Positions 24,738 through 35,009 of a DNA stretch of 64,000 nt are shown piece by piece (the stretch's first letter is position 1; each line of letters opens with the position of its first letter). The DNA comes from Mycobacterium sp. GA-1841 (GTDB taxonomy: Bacteria; Actinomycetota; Actinomycetes; Mycobacteriales; Mycobacteriaceae). Below the pieces are notes generated by a model. The model did no database searches. It was not told where the DNA came from and was given only the letters and a program-made list of their open reading frames with translations. The stretch spans positions 1 through 64,000 of the forward strand of contig NZ_MBEQ01000095.1 of NCBI RefSeq assembly GCF_001954135.1, read 5' to 3'. The translations under genes and the position numbers were made by a program.

Positions 24738-27700
24738 TTGACCGCACTCGAAAGTGTGCGCGAAGGGATTTCAGACCCGGGTGGTTCACGCCATTCTGCG
24801 CATGCCTTACCAGTTACCCCTGTTGCCGTCATCGGCATGTCCTGTCGGCTGCCCGGCGGCATCGATTCCCCTGAGCGGCTGTGGGAATCCTTGATACGAG
24901 GCGATGACCTGGTGACCGAGGTTCCACCTGACCGCTGGGACGCCGACGAGTACTACGATCCGGAGCCCGGCGTGCCGGGTCGATCGGTGTCGAAGTGGGG
25001 CGCCTTCCTCGACGACGTCGCCGGCTTCGATGCCGAGTTCTTCGGGATCAATGAACGGGAGAGTGCCGCGCTTGATCCGCAGCATCGGTTACTGCTGGAG
25101 ACCTCCTGGGAAGCCATGGAGCATGCCGGTCTCACCCGGGACGCCCTCGCGGACTCGCTTACCGGGGTGTTCGTCGGTTTGACCCATGCGGACTACCAGA
25201 TGCTCGCTGCCGACGCCCAGGCCTTGGAAGCGGCATACGGGTTCAGCGGCAACAACTTCAGCCTGGCATCAGGGCGAATCGCGTATGCCCTCGGCGTGCA
25301 CGGTCCGGCGCTCACGGTGGACACCGCTTGTTCTTCTGGTCTCACCGCGGTGCACCTGGCGTGCCGAAGCCTGCACGAGGGAGAAAGCGACCTCGCGCTG
25401 GCCGGGGGTGCCACGTTGGCCTTGGATCCGCGAAAATTCGCATCGGGTTCAGCAGAGGGAATGCTCTCGGCGACCGGACGCTGCCACGCCTTCGATGTCG
25501 CAGCCGACGGATTCGTCGGTGGCGAGGGCTGCGTCGTCGTATTGCTCAAACGGTTGCCGGATGCACTCAGAGACGGTGACCGGATCCTGGCCGTGGTGCG
25601 CGGTACGGCCGCGAATCAGGACGGTCACACCGTCAACATCGCGACGCCCTCGGATGCTGCCCAGACTGCGGTGTACCGGGCCGCCTTGACTGCGGCCGGG
25701 GTCGACCCCGCCACCGTCGGCATGGTAGAGGCACACGGTACGGGCACACCGGTGGGCGACCCGATCGAATACTCCAGTCTCGCGAAGGTTTACGGCATCG
25801 ACAGCCCCTGCGCACTCGCTTCGGTGAAGACCAACATGGGCCACGCGCAGGCAGCCTCGGGAGCCATCGGACTGATGAAGGCGGTTCTCGCGCTCCAGCA
25901 TGGCCTGGTTCCGCAGAACCTGCACTTCCATCGTCTCCCGGACCAGCTCGCCGAGATTCGGACCAAACTTTTTGTCCCCCAGGAGACCACGCCCTGGTGC
26001 ACCAACGGACACCATCCCCGACGGGCCGCGGTCTCGTCGTACGGATTGTCGGGAACCAATGTGCACGCCGTCTTGGAACAAGCACCACAACAACCCTCAG
26101 AATCGGCAGCTGCACATTCGCCATCCGCGCCGACGACGCCGATGCTGTTTCCCCTCTCCTCGACGTCGGCCGACGAACTTCGACGCACGGCCGGTCGCTT
26201 GGCAGATTGGATCGAGGCGCACCACGACGTCGCCCTCCCGGACCTGTCCTACACATTGGCCCGTCGACGGGTACACCGGCCGGTGCGCACCGCGGTCAGC
26301 GCAAGCAGGCGAGAAGAACTCACCGCGGCATTGCGGGAGGTCGCCGAGGGTGACACCCCATATCAGGCCGCGGTCGGCCGTGACGATCGCGGCCCGGTAT
26401 GGGTGTTCTCCGGACAGGGTTCACAGTGGGCAGGTATGGGTGCCGAGCTTCTGTCGACCGAGCCGGTCTTCGCCGCAACCGTGGCACAGGCCGAGCCGAT
26501 CATCGCGGCCGAATCCGGATTCTCGGTGACCGAGGCGATATCGGCGACGGAGGTGGTCACCGGTCAAGACCGGCTGCAGCCGACGTTGTTCACCATGCAG
26601 GTGGCCATGGCCGCCGCCATGAAGGCACACGGTGCACGGCCCGGTGCCGTCATCGGCCATTCTCTGGGCGAGGGTGCGGCAGCGGTCGTCGCCGGCGCAC
26701 TGTCGTTGGAGGACGGGCTGCGGCTGATCTGCCGCCGGTCTCGGCTGATGTCCCGGATCGCCGGTAAAGGCGCCACGGCCGCTGTGGAACTTCCTGCGAA
26801 ACAGGTACTTTCAGAGCTGACCGGCCGCGGTGTCAACGATGTCGTGGTGGCCGTCGTGGCGTCGCCGCAGTCCACCGTCATCGCCGGTACCACCGAAACG
26901 GTTCGCATTCTCGTCACAGACTGGGAACAACGCGGTGTGATGGCCCGCGAGGTGCCGGTCGACGTGGCCTTCCATTCACCCCAGGTGGAGCCGATCGTAG
27001 GCGATCTCGCCGATGCGCTCGCCGACCTCAAGCCCATGGTTCCGGAGATCCCGTTCTACTCGGCGACTTCGTTCGACCCTCGCGAGCAACCCGTCTGCGA
27101 TGCCAACTACTGGGTGACGAACATGCGCCGTATGGTTCGCTTCGCCACCGCGGTACAGGCCGCGTTGGAGGACGGCTACCGAGTCTTCGCCGAACTGTCA
27201 CCCCACCCCCTGCTCACGCGGGCCCTCGAACAGACCGCTTCCAGCCGTCAGACGCCGATGGCCGCCTTGGCCGCGATGCGCCGTCAGCAATCGATGCCGA
27301 ATGGGCTGCGGGGCCTCTTGATCGATCTGCACAGTGCGGGTGCATCGGTCGATTTCTCCGTGCTTTGTCCGGCCGGTCAACTGGTGGAAGCGCCGCTACC
27401 AACGTGGACGCACCACCGACTGTGGCTGGCAGGGGGCGGCCAGGAAGCCCCGACCCATGGCGGTTGCACTATCGTCGTCCATCCCCTGTTGGGCGCGAAC
27501 GTACGGCTGCACGAGGAGCCGGCGCGCCACGTGTGGCAGGCCGATATCGGCACCGGCGCTCAACCCTGGCTCGCCGATCACCAGATCCGCGGTGTCGCCG
27601 TCCTTCCCGGTGCGGCGTACTGCGAGATGGCGCTGGCTGCCGCGCGGGCTCTGCACGGACAGTCCTGCGAAGTCCGCGACATCCGCTTCGAACAGGCGCT

Positions 27701-30700
27701 GCTGGTCGACGACCACACCGTCGTCGGCGCCTCCGCCTCGATCTCCGCTCCCGGTGCCGCGACCTTCACGGTGGAAACCGACGAGGACGGACAGCAGACG
27801 CGGCACGCGTCCGCGATGCTATGCGCCGCAGCGGACGAACAACCTCCGGCTTACGACATGCCGGCAGCCCTGGCCGCCCACCCCAATGAGGAAGATGGCG
27901 CAGAGGTACGTGATCGCGTCAGCCGGCACGGCATCGAGTACGGGCCGGCGTTCACCGGCCTGATCACAGTGCGCACCAGCGATGAACCGACGCGCACGGT
28001 GCTAGCCGAAGTCGCGTTGCCCCGCTCCATCCGCTCACAGCAGGACGCCTATGGTGTGCACCCGGCCCTCTTGGACGCCTGCTTCCAATCGGTCGAGGCT
28101 CATCCCGACGTCCAGGCGCTCGGTGGCGACGTCCTGGGTTTGCCGCTCGGGGTCCGGCGCCTGCGCATCTACGGATCCGCACGCAACGCGCACTACTGCT
28201 ACACACGCCTGATCAAGGCCGACTCGAGCGGCATCGAGGTAGACATCGATGTGCTCGATGAGAGTGGCACGGTCCTGCTGAGCGCGCAGGGCCTTCGACT
28301 GGGCACCGGCGCCTCCGGAAGCGGGCGGGATGATCAGGTCCTCAGTGAGAGACTGCTGACCGTCGAGTGGCGGCAACAGGAATTGCCGGAGGTCGAGTAT
28401 GTCGACGCCGGATCCTGGCTGCTGATCGGCGAGTCAGATGGTCGGGATGCCAGCACCGAAGAGTTGTGCGGCATCTTGAAAGACCGCGGCGCACAATGCA
28501 CGAGCATGAGTTGGCCCGACCAGAGCGACGACTCGGTGACCTGCCGGCAACTCGCCCACCATCTGCGCGCCGACCGATTCTCCGGAGTCGTGATCCTCAT
28601 GTCGCCGAACAACGGGGACCACGTCGACCAGTCACCGTTGTTGGGTCGCGAATACGTGCGCCACATGGTGCATCTCACCCGTGAGTTGCCGGAGATCAAC
28701 GGAGAACTACCGCGCCTGTATGTCGTGACGCGCAACGCACAGACAGTCGTGGCCGGCGATGTGGCGAATCTGGATCAGGCAGAGTTGCGTGGCCTGTTCC
28801 GAGTCATCGGCACCGAACATCCGCATCTGGCCGCCACTCAGATCGATCTCGACGAAGCCACCGACATCGAGCAGGTGGCCCGGCAATTGTTGAGCGGGAC
28901 CGAAGAGGACGAAACCGCGTGGCGCAACGGCCGCTGGTATACGGCACGACTGTGCCTGGCCCCACTCCGGCCCGAGGAGCGGCAGACCACGGTCGCCCAA
29001 CTCGATCGCGACAGAATGCGGTTGCAGATCCGTATGCCAGGGGACCTGGAGTCGATGGAACTCGTTGCGTGCGAGCATGTCCCGCCAGGTCCGGGTCAGA
29101 TCGAGGTCGCAGTGACGGCTTCGAGCATCAATTTCGCCGATGTACTCGTTGCGTTCGGTCGTTATCCCGCGTTCGACGGACGGCTACCGCAGCTCGGCAT
29201 CGACTTCGCCGGAGTGGTGACCGCGGTCGGCCCCGGAGTGACCGAGCATCGTGTCGGCGATCACGTCGGCGGTTTGTGCGCCGACGGATGCTGGGGGACG
29301 TTCGTGACCTGTGATGCCCGATTGGCGACCACGCTGCCTGCGGGCCTGACCGATCAGCAGGCGGCCGCCCTCACGATCGCCACGGCCACCGCCTACTACG
29401 GGCTTAACGACATGGCGCGAATCAAAGCCGGTGACAAGGTGTTGGTCCATTCGGCCACCGGTGGGGTGGGCCAGGCGGCGATGGCCATCGCGCAGGCGGC
29501 CGGTGCCGAGATTTTCGCCACCGCGGGCAGCGAGCGGCGCCGGCAGCTGTTGCGCGACATGGGTATCGAGCATGTTTACGACTCGCGAACCGTGGATTTC
29601 GCCGATCAGATCCGTGAAGACACCGAGGGCTACGGGGTGGACATCGTGTTGAATTCGGTGACCGGCGCAGCCCAGCGCGCCGGCCTCGAACTGCTGGCGT
29701 TCGGTGGCCGATTCGTGGAGATCGGCAAACGCGACATCTATGGCGACACTCGGTTGGGCCTGTTCCCGTTCCGCCGCAACCTCTCGTTCTATGCCGTCGA
29801 TCTCGCACTGATGTCGGTCAGCCATCCCGACCGGCTTCGAGAGTTACTGGCCACGGTGTATCTGCTGACCGCCGAGGGTGATCTGCCGATGCCTGAATTC
29901 ACTCAGTACCCATTGGTCGACGCCGCCAACGCGATTCGGATGATGAGCGGTGCGCAGCACACCGGGAAGCTGGTGCTCGACGTCCCACACACCGGCTCCA
30001 GCCGCCTCGTGGTTCCACCATCGGAGGTGCGGGTGTTCCGTGCCGACGGCGCTTACATCGTGACCGGCGGGCTCGGAGGCCTGGGATCGTTCCTGGCCGA
30101 GAAGATGGCAGCCAATGGGTGTGGACGTATCGTTTTGTCCTCTCGCTCGCAGCCAAGCGCAACGGCGTTGGAGACCCTCGAGCGCATCCGGTCGACCGGT
30201 GTCGACATCCTCGTCGAGTGCGGCGACATCGCCGAGGCGGGTACTGCCGAGAAGTTGGTGGCCACCGCGACTGGCAGTGGGCTTCCGCTGCGCGGCGTGT
30301 TGCACGCGGCCGGGGTGATCGAAGACGCAGCGCTGACGAACATCACCGACGACCTGATCGAACGAGACTGGGCGCCAAAGGTTTACGGCGCGTGGAACCT
30401 GCACAATGCCACCTCCGACCAGCCCTTGGACTGGTTCTGCTCGTTCTCGTCGGCGGCCGCTCTGGTCGGCTCGCCGGGACAGGGCGCCTACGCCGCGGCC
30501 AACAGTTGGCTCGACGCCTTCAGCATGTGGCGGCGAGCCCAAGGCTTGCCCGCCACCTCGATCGCCTGGGGCGCCTGGGGCCAGATCGGCCGTGGCACGG
30601 CCCTGGCGGAAGGCGCCGGAATGGCCATTGCTCCCGACGAAGGCGCCTATGCGTTCGAAGCCCTGCTGCGGCACGACCGCGCCTATACCGGGTACGCACC

Positions 30701-31067
30701 GATCACCGGGGCGCCGTGGTTGTCCGTGTTCGCCGAACGCAGCCCGTTCGCCGAGGCGTTCCGATCGGCCGGCCAAGGCGCGACGGGCACCAGCAAGTTG
30801 CGTGCGGAGCTCGACGAGCTACCACCGGAAGAGTGGGCCGCCAGGCTGCGCCATCTCATCTCTGACCAGGTCAGCGTGATCCTGCGGCGAAGTGTCGATC
30901 CTGACCGCTCGCTGTCCGAGTACGGGATGGATTCTTTGGGGGCACTCGAGCTGCGTACCCGCATCGAGAATGAAACGGGAATTCGCATCTCGGCCACCGG
31001 TATCACGACCATTCACGGTTTGGCAGAGTTGTTGTGCGAAAAGCTCACACCGGTCGAGGCGGCATGA
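24738..31067 (+). CDS. Fully reducing type I polyketide synthase (KS-AT-DH-ER-KR-ACP)
   Basis: About 2109 aa from the TTG at 24738, which follows AGGAGG; a GTG at 24723 is also open but overlaps that site. KS: catalytic Cys198 in DTACSSGLTAV, then EAHGTGTPVGDP and NMGHAQAASG. AT: Ser642 in GHSLGEGAA; VDVAFHSP is the malonyl-type (xAFH) specificity loop. DH: His948 in HQIRGVAVLPG. ER: cofactor loop HSATGGVGQAA near 1570. KR: TGGLGGLGSF near 1776, with GAYAAANSWLDAF. ACP: phosphopantetheine Ser2066 in YGMDSLGAL. All motifs look intact, so each cycle should give a saturated two-carbon extension. The architecture is that of mycobacterial Mas/Pks5-like enzymes. Likely acceptor of the FAAL product; one module without a thioesterase implies transfer to another enzyme. 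Iterative use is possible. Confidence 0.9.
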   Translation: MTALESVREGISDPGGSRHSAHALPVTPVAVIGMSCRLPGGIDSPERLWESLIRGDDLVTEVPPDRWDADEYYDPEPGVPGRSVSKWGAFLDDVAGFDAEFFGINERESAALDPQHRLLLETSWEAMEHAGLTRDALADSLTGVFVGLTHADYQMLAADAQALEAAYGFSGNNFSLASGRIAYALGVHGPALTVDTACSSGLTAVHLACRSLHEGESDLALAGGATLALDPRKFASGSAEGMLSATGRCHAFDVAADGFVGGEGCVVVLLKRLPDALRDGDRILAVVRGTAANQDGHTVNIATPSDAAQTAVYRAALTAAGVDPATVGMVEAHGTGTPVGDPIEYSSLAKVYGIDSPCALASVKTNMGHAQAASGAIGLMKAVLALQHGLVPQNLHFHRLPDQLAEIRTKLFVPQETTPWCTNGHHPRRAAVSSYGLSGTNVHAVLEQAPQQPSESAAAHSPSAPTTPMLFPLSSTSADELRRTAGRLADWIEAHHDVALPDLSYTLARRRVHRPVRTAVSASRREELTAALREVAEGDTPYQAAVGRDDRGPVWVFSGQGSQWAGMGAELLSTEPVFAATVAQAEPIIAAESGFSVTEAISATEVVTGQDRLQPTLFTMQVAMAAAMKAHGARPGAVIGHSLGEGAAAVVAGALSLEDGLRLICRRSRLMSRIAGKGATAAVELPAKQVLSELTGRGVNDVVVAVVASPQSTVIAGTTETVRILVTDWEQRGVMAREVPVDVAFHSPQVEPIVGDLADALADLKPMVPEIPFYSATSFDPREQPVCDANYWVTNMRRMVRFATAVQAALEDGYRVFAELSPHPLLTRALEQTASSRQTPMAALAAMRRQQSMPNGLRGLLIDLHSAGASVDFSVLCPAGQLVEAPLPTWTHHRLWLAGGGQEAPTHGGCTIVVHPLLGANVRLHEEPARHVWQADIGTGAQPWLADHQIRGVAVLPGAAYCEMALAAARALHGQSCEVRDIRFEQALLVDDHTVVGASASISAPGAATFTVETDEDGQQTRHASAMLCAAADEQPPAYDMPAALAAHPNEEDGAEVRDRVSRHGIEYGPAFTGLITVRTSDEPTRTVLAEVALPRSIRSQQDAYGVHPALLDACFQSVEAHPDVQALGGDVLGLPLGVRRLRIYGSARNAHYCYTRLIKADSSGIEVDIDVLDESGTVLLSAQGLRLGTGASGSGRDDQVLSERLLTVEWRQQELPEVEYVDAGSWLLIGESDGRDASTEELCGILKDRGAQCTSMSWPDQSDDSVTCRQLAHHLRADRFSGVVILMSPNNGDHVDQSPLLGREYVRHMVHLTRELPEINGELPRLYVVTRNAQTVVAGDVANLDQAELRGLFRVIGTEHPHLAATQIDLDEATDIEQVARQLLSGTEEDETAWRNGRWYTARLCLAPLRPEERQTTVAQLDRDRMRLQIRMPGDLESMELVACEHVPPGPGQIEVAVTASSINFADVLVAFGRYPAFDGRLPQLGIDFAGVVTAVGPGVTEHRVGDHVGGLCADGCWGTFVTCDARLATTLPAGLTDQQAAALTIATATAYYGLNDMARIKAGDKVLVHSATGGVGQAAMAIAQAAGAEIFATAGSERRRQLLRDMGIEHVYDSRTVDFADQIREDTEGYGVDIVLNSVTGAAQRAGLELLAFGGRFVEIGKRDIYGDTRLGLFPFRRNLSFYAVDLALMSVSHPDRLRELLATVYLLTAEGDLPMPEFTQYPLVDAANAIRMMSGAQHTGKLVLDVPHTGSSRLVVPPSEVRVFRADGAYIVTGGLGGLGSFLAEKMAANGCGRIVLSSRSQPSATALETLERIRSTGVDILVECGDIAEAGTAEKLVATATGSGLPLRGVLHAAGVIEDAALTNITDDLIERDWAPKVYGAWNLHNATSDQPLDWFCSFSSAAALVGSPGQGAYAAANSWLDAFSMWRRAQGLPATSIAWGAWGQIGRGTALAEGAGMAIAPDEGAYAFEALLRHDRAYTGYAPITGAPWLSVFAERSPFAEAFRSAGQGATGTSKLRAELDELPPEEWAARLRHLISDQVSVILRRSVDPDRSLSEYGMDSLGALELRTRIENETGIRISATGITTIHGLAELLCEKLTPVEAA

Positions 31068-31861
31068 CCGTGGACGCCGGCACCCAGAGCATCGTGAGCA
31101 TGCCAAGGGGCGGACCAGACGCGTCATGGTTGTCGCGACGGTTGCAGACCGATCGCTTGGAATATCTGGACCGCAGCGACGTCGACGACTTGAAGCAGAA
31201 AGTTGTCCGGGCACTCGATCGCGGCGGACGTCGACGGCGTTTCGGCACGTACGAGAAGTACGCGCGGATGGCGCTCGATGAAGTGGACCAACACCCGGCA
31301 CCAAAAATCCTTGAACTCGGCTGTGGTCTCGGCGGATTGTCACGGAAGTTACTGGAGCTGCATCCCAGCGCTGAGGTGACCATCACCGATGTCGATCCGT
31401 CGTTCGTATCCGAGAACGCCGCCGGTGACCTGGGCGACCACCCGCGTGCCACGGTCCGCGAAATGGACGCCACCGACATCGACGCCTCGGACGGATCATT
31501 CGACCTCGCAGTGTTCGCGTTATCACTGCACCACTTGCCGCCGGAATCAGCCGCTCGAGTCTTCGCGGAAGGCACGCGCGCGGCGGCGAAGTTGATGATC
31601 ATCGACGTCCACCGGCCGCCGCCGCCGCTGCACTTGGCCATGCTGGCCGCGGCGATGCCGTTCACCGGTATCCCGGTGATACACGACGCGGTGATCAGTG
31701 GCCTGCGCGCCTACAGCACCTCGGCGTTGCGCGCACTGGCTCAGTGCGCCGATTCGACCATCAGGCTCGAATTCCGTCATCGCCGAATCGGCCCGACGGT
31801 GCTCCTGGCACGTCGTTGTCAGCAAACGGATTCATGTTCACACGGAGAGCGCATCGGCTGA
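31064..31861 (+). CDS. Class I SAM-dependent methyltransferase
   Basis: 265 aa from the ATG at 31064, overlapping the PKS stop (ATGA, 4 nt), so it is coupled to the PKS. The SAM-binding motif I is PKILELGCGLGGLSRKLLEL, with the acidic ribose contact in VTITDVDPSF; motif IV-like FDLAVFALSLHHLPP follows. The acceptor is unknown. Options are O-methylation of a hydroxyl on the lipid or peptide, or methyl-ester formation on the free C-terminus; N-methylation is already covered by the NRPS domains. It may be coupled to lipid formation because of its position. Confidence 0.8.
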   Translation: MTVDAGTQSIVSMPRGGPDASWLSRRLQTDRLEYLDRSDVDDLKQKVVRALDRGGRRRRFGTYEKYARMALDEVDQHPAPKILELGCGLGGLSRKLLELHPSAEVTITDVDPSFVSENAAGDLGDHPRATVREMDATDIDASDGSFDLAVFALSLHHLPPESAARVFAEGTRAAAKLMIIDVHRPPPPLHLAMLAAAMPFTGIPVIHDAVISGLRAYSTSALRALAQCADSTIRLEFRHRRIGPTVLLARRCQQTDSCSHGERIG

Positions 31862-32144
31862 GGCGGACGGTCGCGCGACGAACCACCAAATACTCGCCGG
31901 TCCGTCTGCGAAAGATGGGAGCACCGGTAATGTCGTGGTGCCATGAGGCACCCTGAAAGACATTGATAGATAGTGTATTAACCGATGCAATGGTCAGATA
32001 CCTCGTCGGTCGGCGGTATTCGGTCGCCTCGCACAAGTGGCCCATGCCACCTCAAGGCGAGATGCGCCACAGCCGAATGGAAAACCTGTGGGGAAATTTC
32101 CGAGAAACCAAACAGCAAACGGTTGAACCGGTAACATTCCGATT
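31862..32144. promoter_or_regulatory. AT-richer gap before the gap-like gene, probable promoter
   Basis: 283 nt between the methyltransferase and the Gap-family gene, all rightward. The stretch 31960-32150 is clearly AT-richer than its surroundings (GATAGATAGTGTATTAACC), as expected for a promoter of the gap-like gene and perhaps htpG. No defined -10/-35 pair or operator was recognised by eye. Confidence 0.45.
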
Positions 32145-32966
32145 ATGTGGGGGTCGTTGGCCGTACTGGCACTCTTGACGACGATCAATCCTGTCCGCCT
32201 CGGCCTCATCCTCCTGGTCTTGTCCCGGCCGCGGCCGATGAAGAACCTGCTCGCCTATTGGACCGGCGCCCTGGTGGTCGGGATGGCGACCCTCCTCATT
32301 CCGTTGATCATCCTGCACACTGCACCGTCGTCAGCCTCGTTCGCCGACAAGTTCGCCGACCCCACGTCGAGTCCGGCGGCCCAACGCAGCACGCTCGGCA
32401 CGGGCGCTGTCCTGCTGCTGATCGCCGTCGCCCTGGGCGTACACGCCCTGATGCGGTCGCGAGCTTCGGAACGAAGTGTCGTCGCCGCGGTCGCGGGATC
32501 TGGAGGGACCACCAAAAGCTCGACGATGTTGATGGATTCGTCGATTCCGCCGGCACTCAGGCGTTTCCTGCACCCGTCGTCCGAGGACGGGGCCGAGAGC
32601 GGGTCGAAGGTACGGCGACTGCTGGCCAAAGCCCGCTCGGCATGGCGGGACGGCTCTCCGTGGATTTCCTTTTTCATCGGTGTCTGGTTTCTTCCACCGC
32701 TGGACGGAGTCTTCTTCGCGCTCGGCATCGTCATCGCCTCGGGGGCGTCCACCGGAGTTCAGGTCATCGCCCTCGTCGTATTCGTCTTCGGTGTGCTCAC
32801 CGTGGAGGAGATCATCCTGGTCAGCAACCTCTTCGCGCCGCAGCGCACGCAGGCGGTCTTGCGCAAAGTTCACGACTGGGCGCACGTCCACCGGCGCAAA
32901 TTCGTCGCCGCCATCCTGACTGTCGTCGGGCTTTCACTGATCGCCCGGGGTCTGGGCGGCCTCTGA
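32145..32966 (+). CDS. Gap-family (GPL-addressing / SL-addressing protein) membrane protein
   Basis: 273 aa with about six membrane segments: LAVLALLTTINPVRLGLILL near the N-terminus, ALVVGMATLLIPLIIL, TGAVLLLIAVALGVHAL, then a cytosolic loop (about residues 105-175), WISFFIGVWFLPPLDGVF, IALVVFVFGVLTVEEIILV and a final segment near VAAILTVVGLSLIARGL. The N-terminal INPVRLGLILLVLSRPRPM and the PPLDG motif are typical of the mycobacterial Gap/Sap family (PF11139). Gap is required for GPL transport to the cell surface in M. smegmatis, and Sap proteins accompany other lipids. Together with MmpS/MmpL this implies that the NRPS product is exported. Confidence 0.85.
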   Translation: MWGSLAVLALLTTINPVRLGLILLVLSRPRPMKNLLAYWTGALVVGMATLLIPLIILHTAPSSASFADKFADPTSSPAAQRSTLGTGAVLLLIAVALGVHALMRSRASERSVVAAVAGSGGTTKSSTMLMDSSIPPALRRFLHPSSEDGAESGSKVRRLLAKARSAWRDGSPWISFFIGVWFLPPLDGVFFALGIVIASGASTGVQVIALVVFVFGVLTVEEIILVSNLFAPQRTQAVLRKVHDWAHVHRRKFVAAILTVVGLSLIARGLGGL

Positions 32967-33051
32967 CCGGATCGGAAGTCTCTCGGCCGATCCGCTCGGT
33001 ATCATTCTCGCGGCATCGGTAACGAACGTTGTTCTCCGGGAGCGGTAACAC

Positions 33052-34995
33052 ATGTGCGCACACGTCGAGCGGATGGAATTCCAAGCGGAGGCACGGCAGC
33101 TGTTGGAGCTGCTGGTGCATTCGGTCTACTCGCATAAGGACTCATTTCTTCGGGAGCTGATCTCGAACGCCTCCGACGCGCTCGACAAGCTGCGCCTCGA
33201 AACAATGCGCAACAAAGACCTGAACGCCGACGCTTCGGACCTCCATATCGAGCTCGAAGTTGGTCAGGACCCACGCACGCTGACCGTGCGGGACAATGGC
33301 ATCGGGATGACCCATGACGAGGTCGTGGAGCTGATCGGCACGTTGGCCAGATCCGGAACCGGCGAGCTGCGCCAACGATTGCGAGAGAGCAAGAAGGCAG
33401 CCGATTCAGAGGAATTGATCGGCCAGTTCGGCGTCGGCTTCTACTCGACTTTCATGGTGGCCGACGAGGTCGAGCTGCTCACCCGGAAAGCGGGCGAAAG
33501 CGGTGCCACTCGTTGGGTGTCCAGCGGTGACGGCACCTACACCATCGAGTCCGTCGACGACGCGCCGCAGGGCACCTCGGTCATCCTGCGCCTCAAGCCG
33601 GCAGACGTCGAAGACCAACTGCCCGACTACACCGCCGAGTGGAAGATCCGAGAACTCGTCAAGAAGTATTCGGATTTCATCGCCTGGCCGATCCGCATGC
33701 AGGTCGCGCGCACCACCCCGTCCGCCGAAGAAAGCGGCGAGAACATCGTGACCGTCGAGACGGAGACGCTCAACTCCGGCAAGGCCCTGTGGGCCAGGCC
33801 GAAAGACGAGGTCTCCGACGAGGAATACCGGGAGTTCTACAAGCACATCGCCCACGCCTGGGACGATCCGCTGGAGATCATCACGATGAAGGGCGAGGGC
33901 ACCTTCGAATACCAGGCGTTGTTGTTCATCCCGTCTCACGCCCCATTTGACTTGTTCACCCGGGACGCCAAGACCGGCGTGCAGCTCTACGTCAAACGGG
34001 TGTTCATCATGGGCGACTGTGACGAACTGATCCCGGGCTACCTGCGTTTCGTCAAAGGCGTGGTCGATGCCCAAGACATGTCGCTCAATGTCTCTCGTGA
34101 AATCTTGCAACAAGATAGACACATCACAGTCATCCGGCGGCGGCTGACCAAGAAGGTCCTCTCGACGATCGGCGATCTCCAGACCGGACGACCCGATGAT
34201 TACCGCACGTTCTGGACGCAGTTCGGCGCGGTCCTCAAAGAGGGCTTGGTACACGATGCCGACAACCAGGACACCCTCCTCCGGATTTCGTCCTTCGCCT
34301 CGACTCAGAATGCCGACGACGTGACCACACTGGCCGGATATGTCGAGCGGATGAAGGACGGCCAGACGCAGATCTTCTACGCCACCGGGCCGTCGCGCGA
34401 CCAGTTGCTGAAGTCGCCCCACCTCGAGGCATTCAAGGCCAGGGGCTACGAGGTGCTGTTGCTCACCGACCCGGTCGACGAGGTCTGGGTGAGTTCGGTG
34501 CGGGAGTTCGACGGCAAGCCCCTGCAATCGGTGGCCAAAGGCGAGGTGGATCTCGACTCCGATGAGGAGAAGGCGACGCAGGAAGCCGAGCGAGAAGAGC
34601 AGCAGCGCGATTTCTCGGATCTGCTCGCCTGGCTGAAAGAGACCTTGGCCGATCACGTGTCCGAGGTTCGGTTGTCCACCCGGCTGACCGAATCGCCGGC
34701 CTGCCTGATCACCCCGAGTTTCGGCATCACACCGGCGCTGGCCCGCATGTACCGCGCATCCGGGCAGGATGTCCCGGTCGGTAAACGGATTCTGGAGATC
34801 AACCCCGGACATTCACTCATCACCGCCCTGCGCCAGGCATACAAGAACCGCGGCGACGATTCCGTAGCCACTGCGCAACTCGGTGAGACAGCCGAACTGC
34901 TCTATGGCACAGCACTTCTTGCCGAAGGCGGCGAACTCGATGATCCGGCCAAGTTCGCGGCGCTGCTCGCCGATCGGCTGACCCGTACGGTGTGA
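33052..34995 (+). CDS. htpG: Molecular chaperone HtpG (bacterial Hsp90)
   Basis: 647 aa, the same length I recall for M. tuberculosis HtpG. The GHKL ATPase domain is intact: LRELISNASDALDKLR, the nucleotide-binding DNGIGMTHDEV, and GQFGVGFYSTFMVA. The middle domain has FEYQALLFIPSHAPFDLF, YVKRVFIMGDC and the catalytic-arginine region MSLNVSREILQQDR. The C-terminal dimer domain ends PAKFAALLADRLTRTV. HtpG is usually a stand-alone stress gene; here it follows the Gap-like gene by 85 nt and faces the terminal NRPS gene with only 14 nt between stops. In other bacteria HtpG is needed for some large hybrid synthetases, so a folding role for the 4500-5000 aa NRPSs is conceivable. Confidence 0.93.
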   Translation: MCAHVERMEFQAEARQLLELLVHSVYSHKDSFLRELISNASDALDKLRLETMRNKDLNADASDLHIELEVGQDPRTLTVRDNGIGMTHDEVVELIGTLARSGTGELRQRLRESKKAADSEELIGQFGVGFYSTFMVADEVELLTRKAGESGATRWVSSGDGTYTIESVDDAPQGTSVILRLKPADVEDQLPDYTAEWKIRELVKKYSDFIAWPIRMQVARTTPSAEESGENIVTVETETLNSGKALWARPKDEVSDEEYREFYKHIAHAWDDPLEIITMKGEGTFEYQALLFIPSHAPFDLFTRDAKTGVQLYVKRVFIMGDCDELIPGYLRFVKGVVDAQDMSLNVSREILQQDRHITVIRRRLTKKVLSTIGDLQTGRPDDYRTFWTQFGAVLKEGLVHDADNQDTLLRISSFASTQNADDVTTLAGYVERMKDGQTQIFYATGPSRDQLLKSPHLEAFKARGYEVLLLTDPVDEVWVSSVREFDGKPLQSVAKGEVDLDSDEEKATQEAEREEQQRDFSDLLAWLKETLADHVSEVRLSTRLTESPACLITPSFGITPALARMYRASGQDVPVGKRILEINPGHSLITALRQAYKNRGDDSVATAQLGETAELLYGTALLAEGGELDDPAKFAALLADRLTRTV

Positions 34996-35009
34996 CCCGG
35001 ACGGATGCC

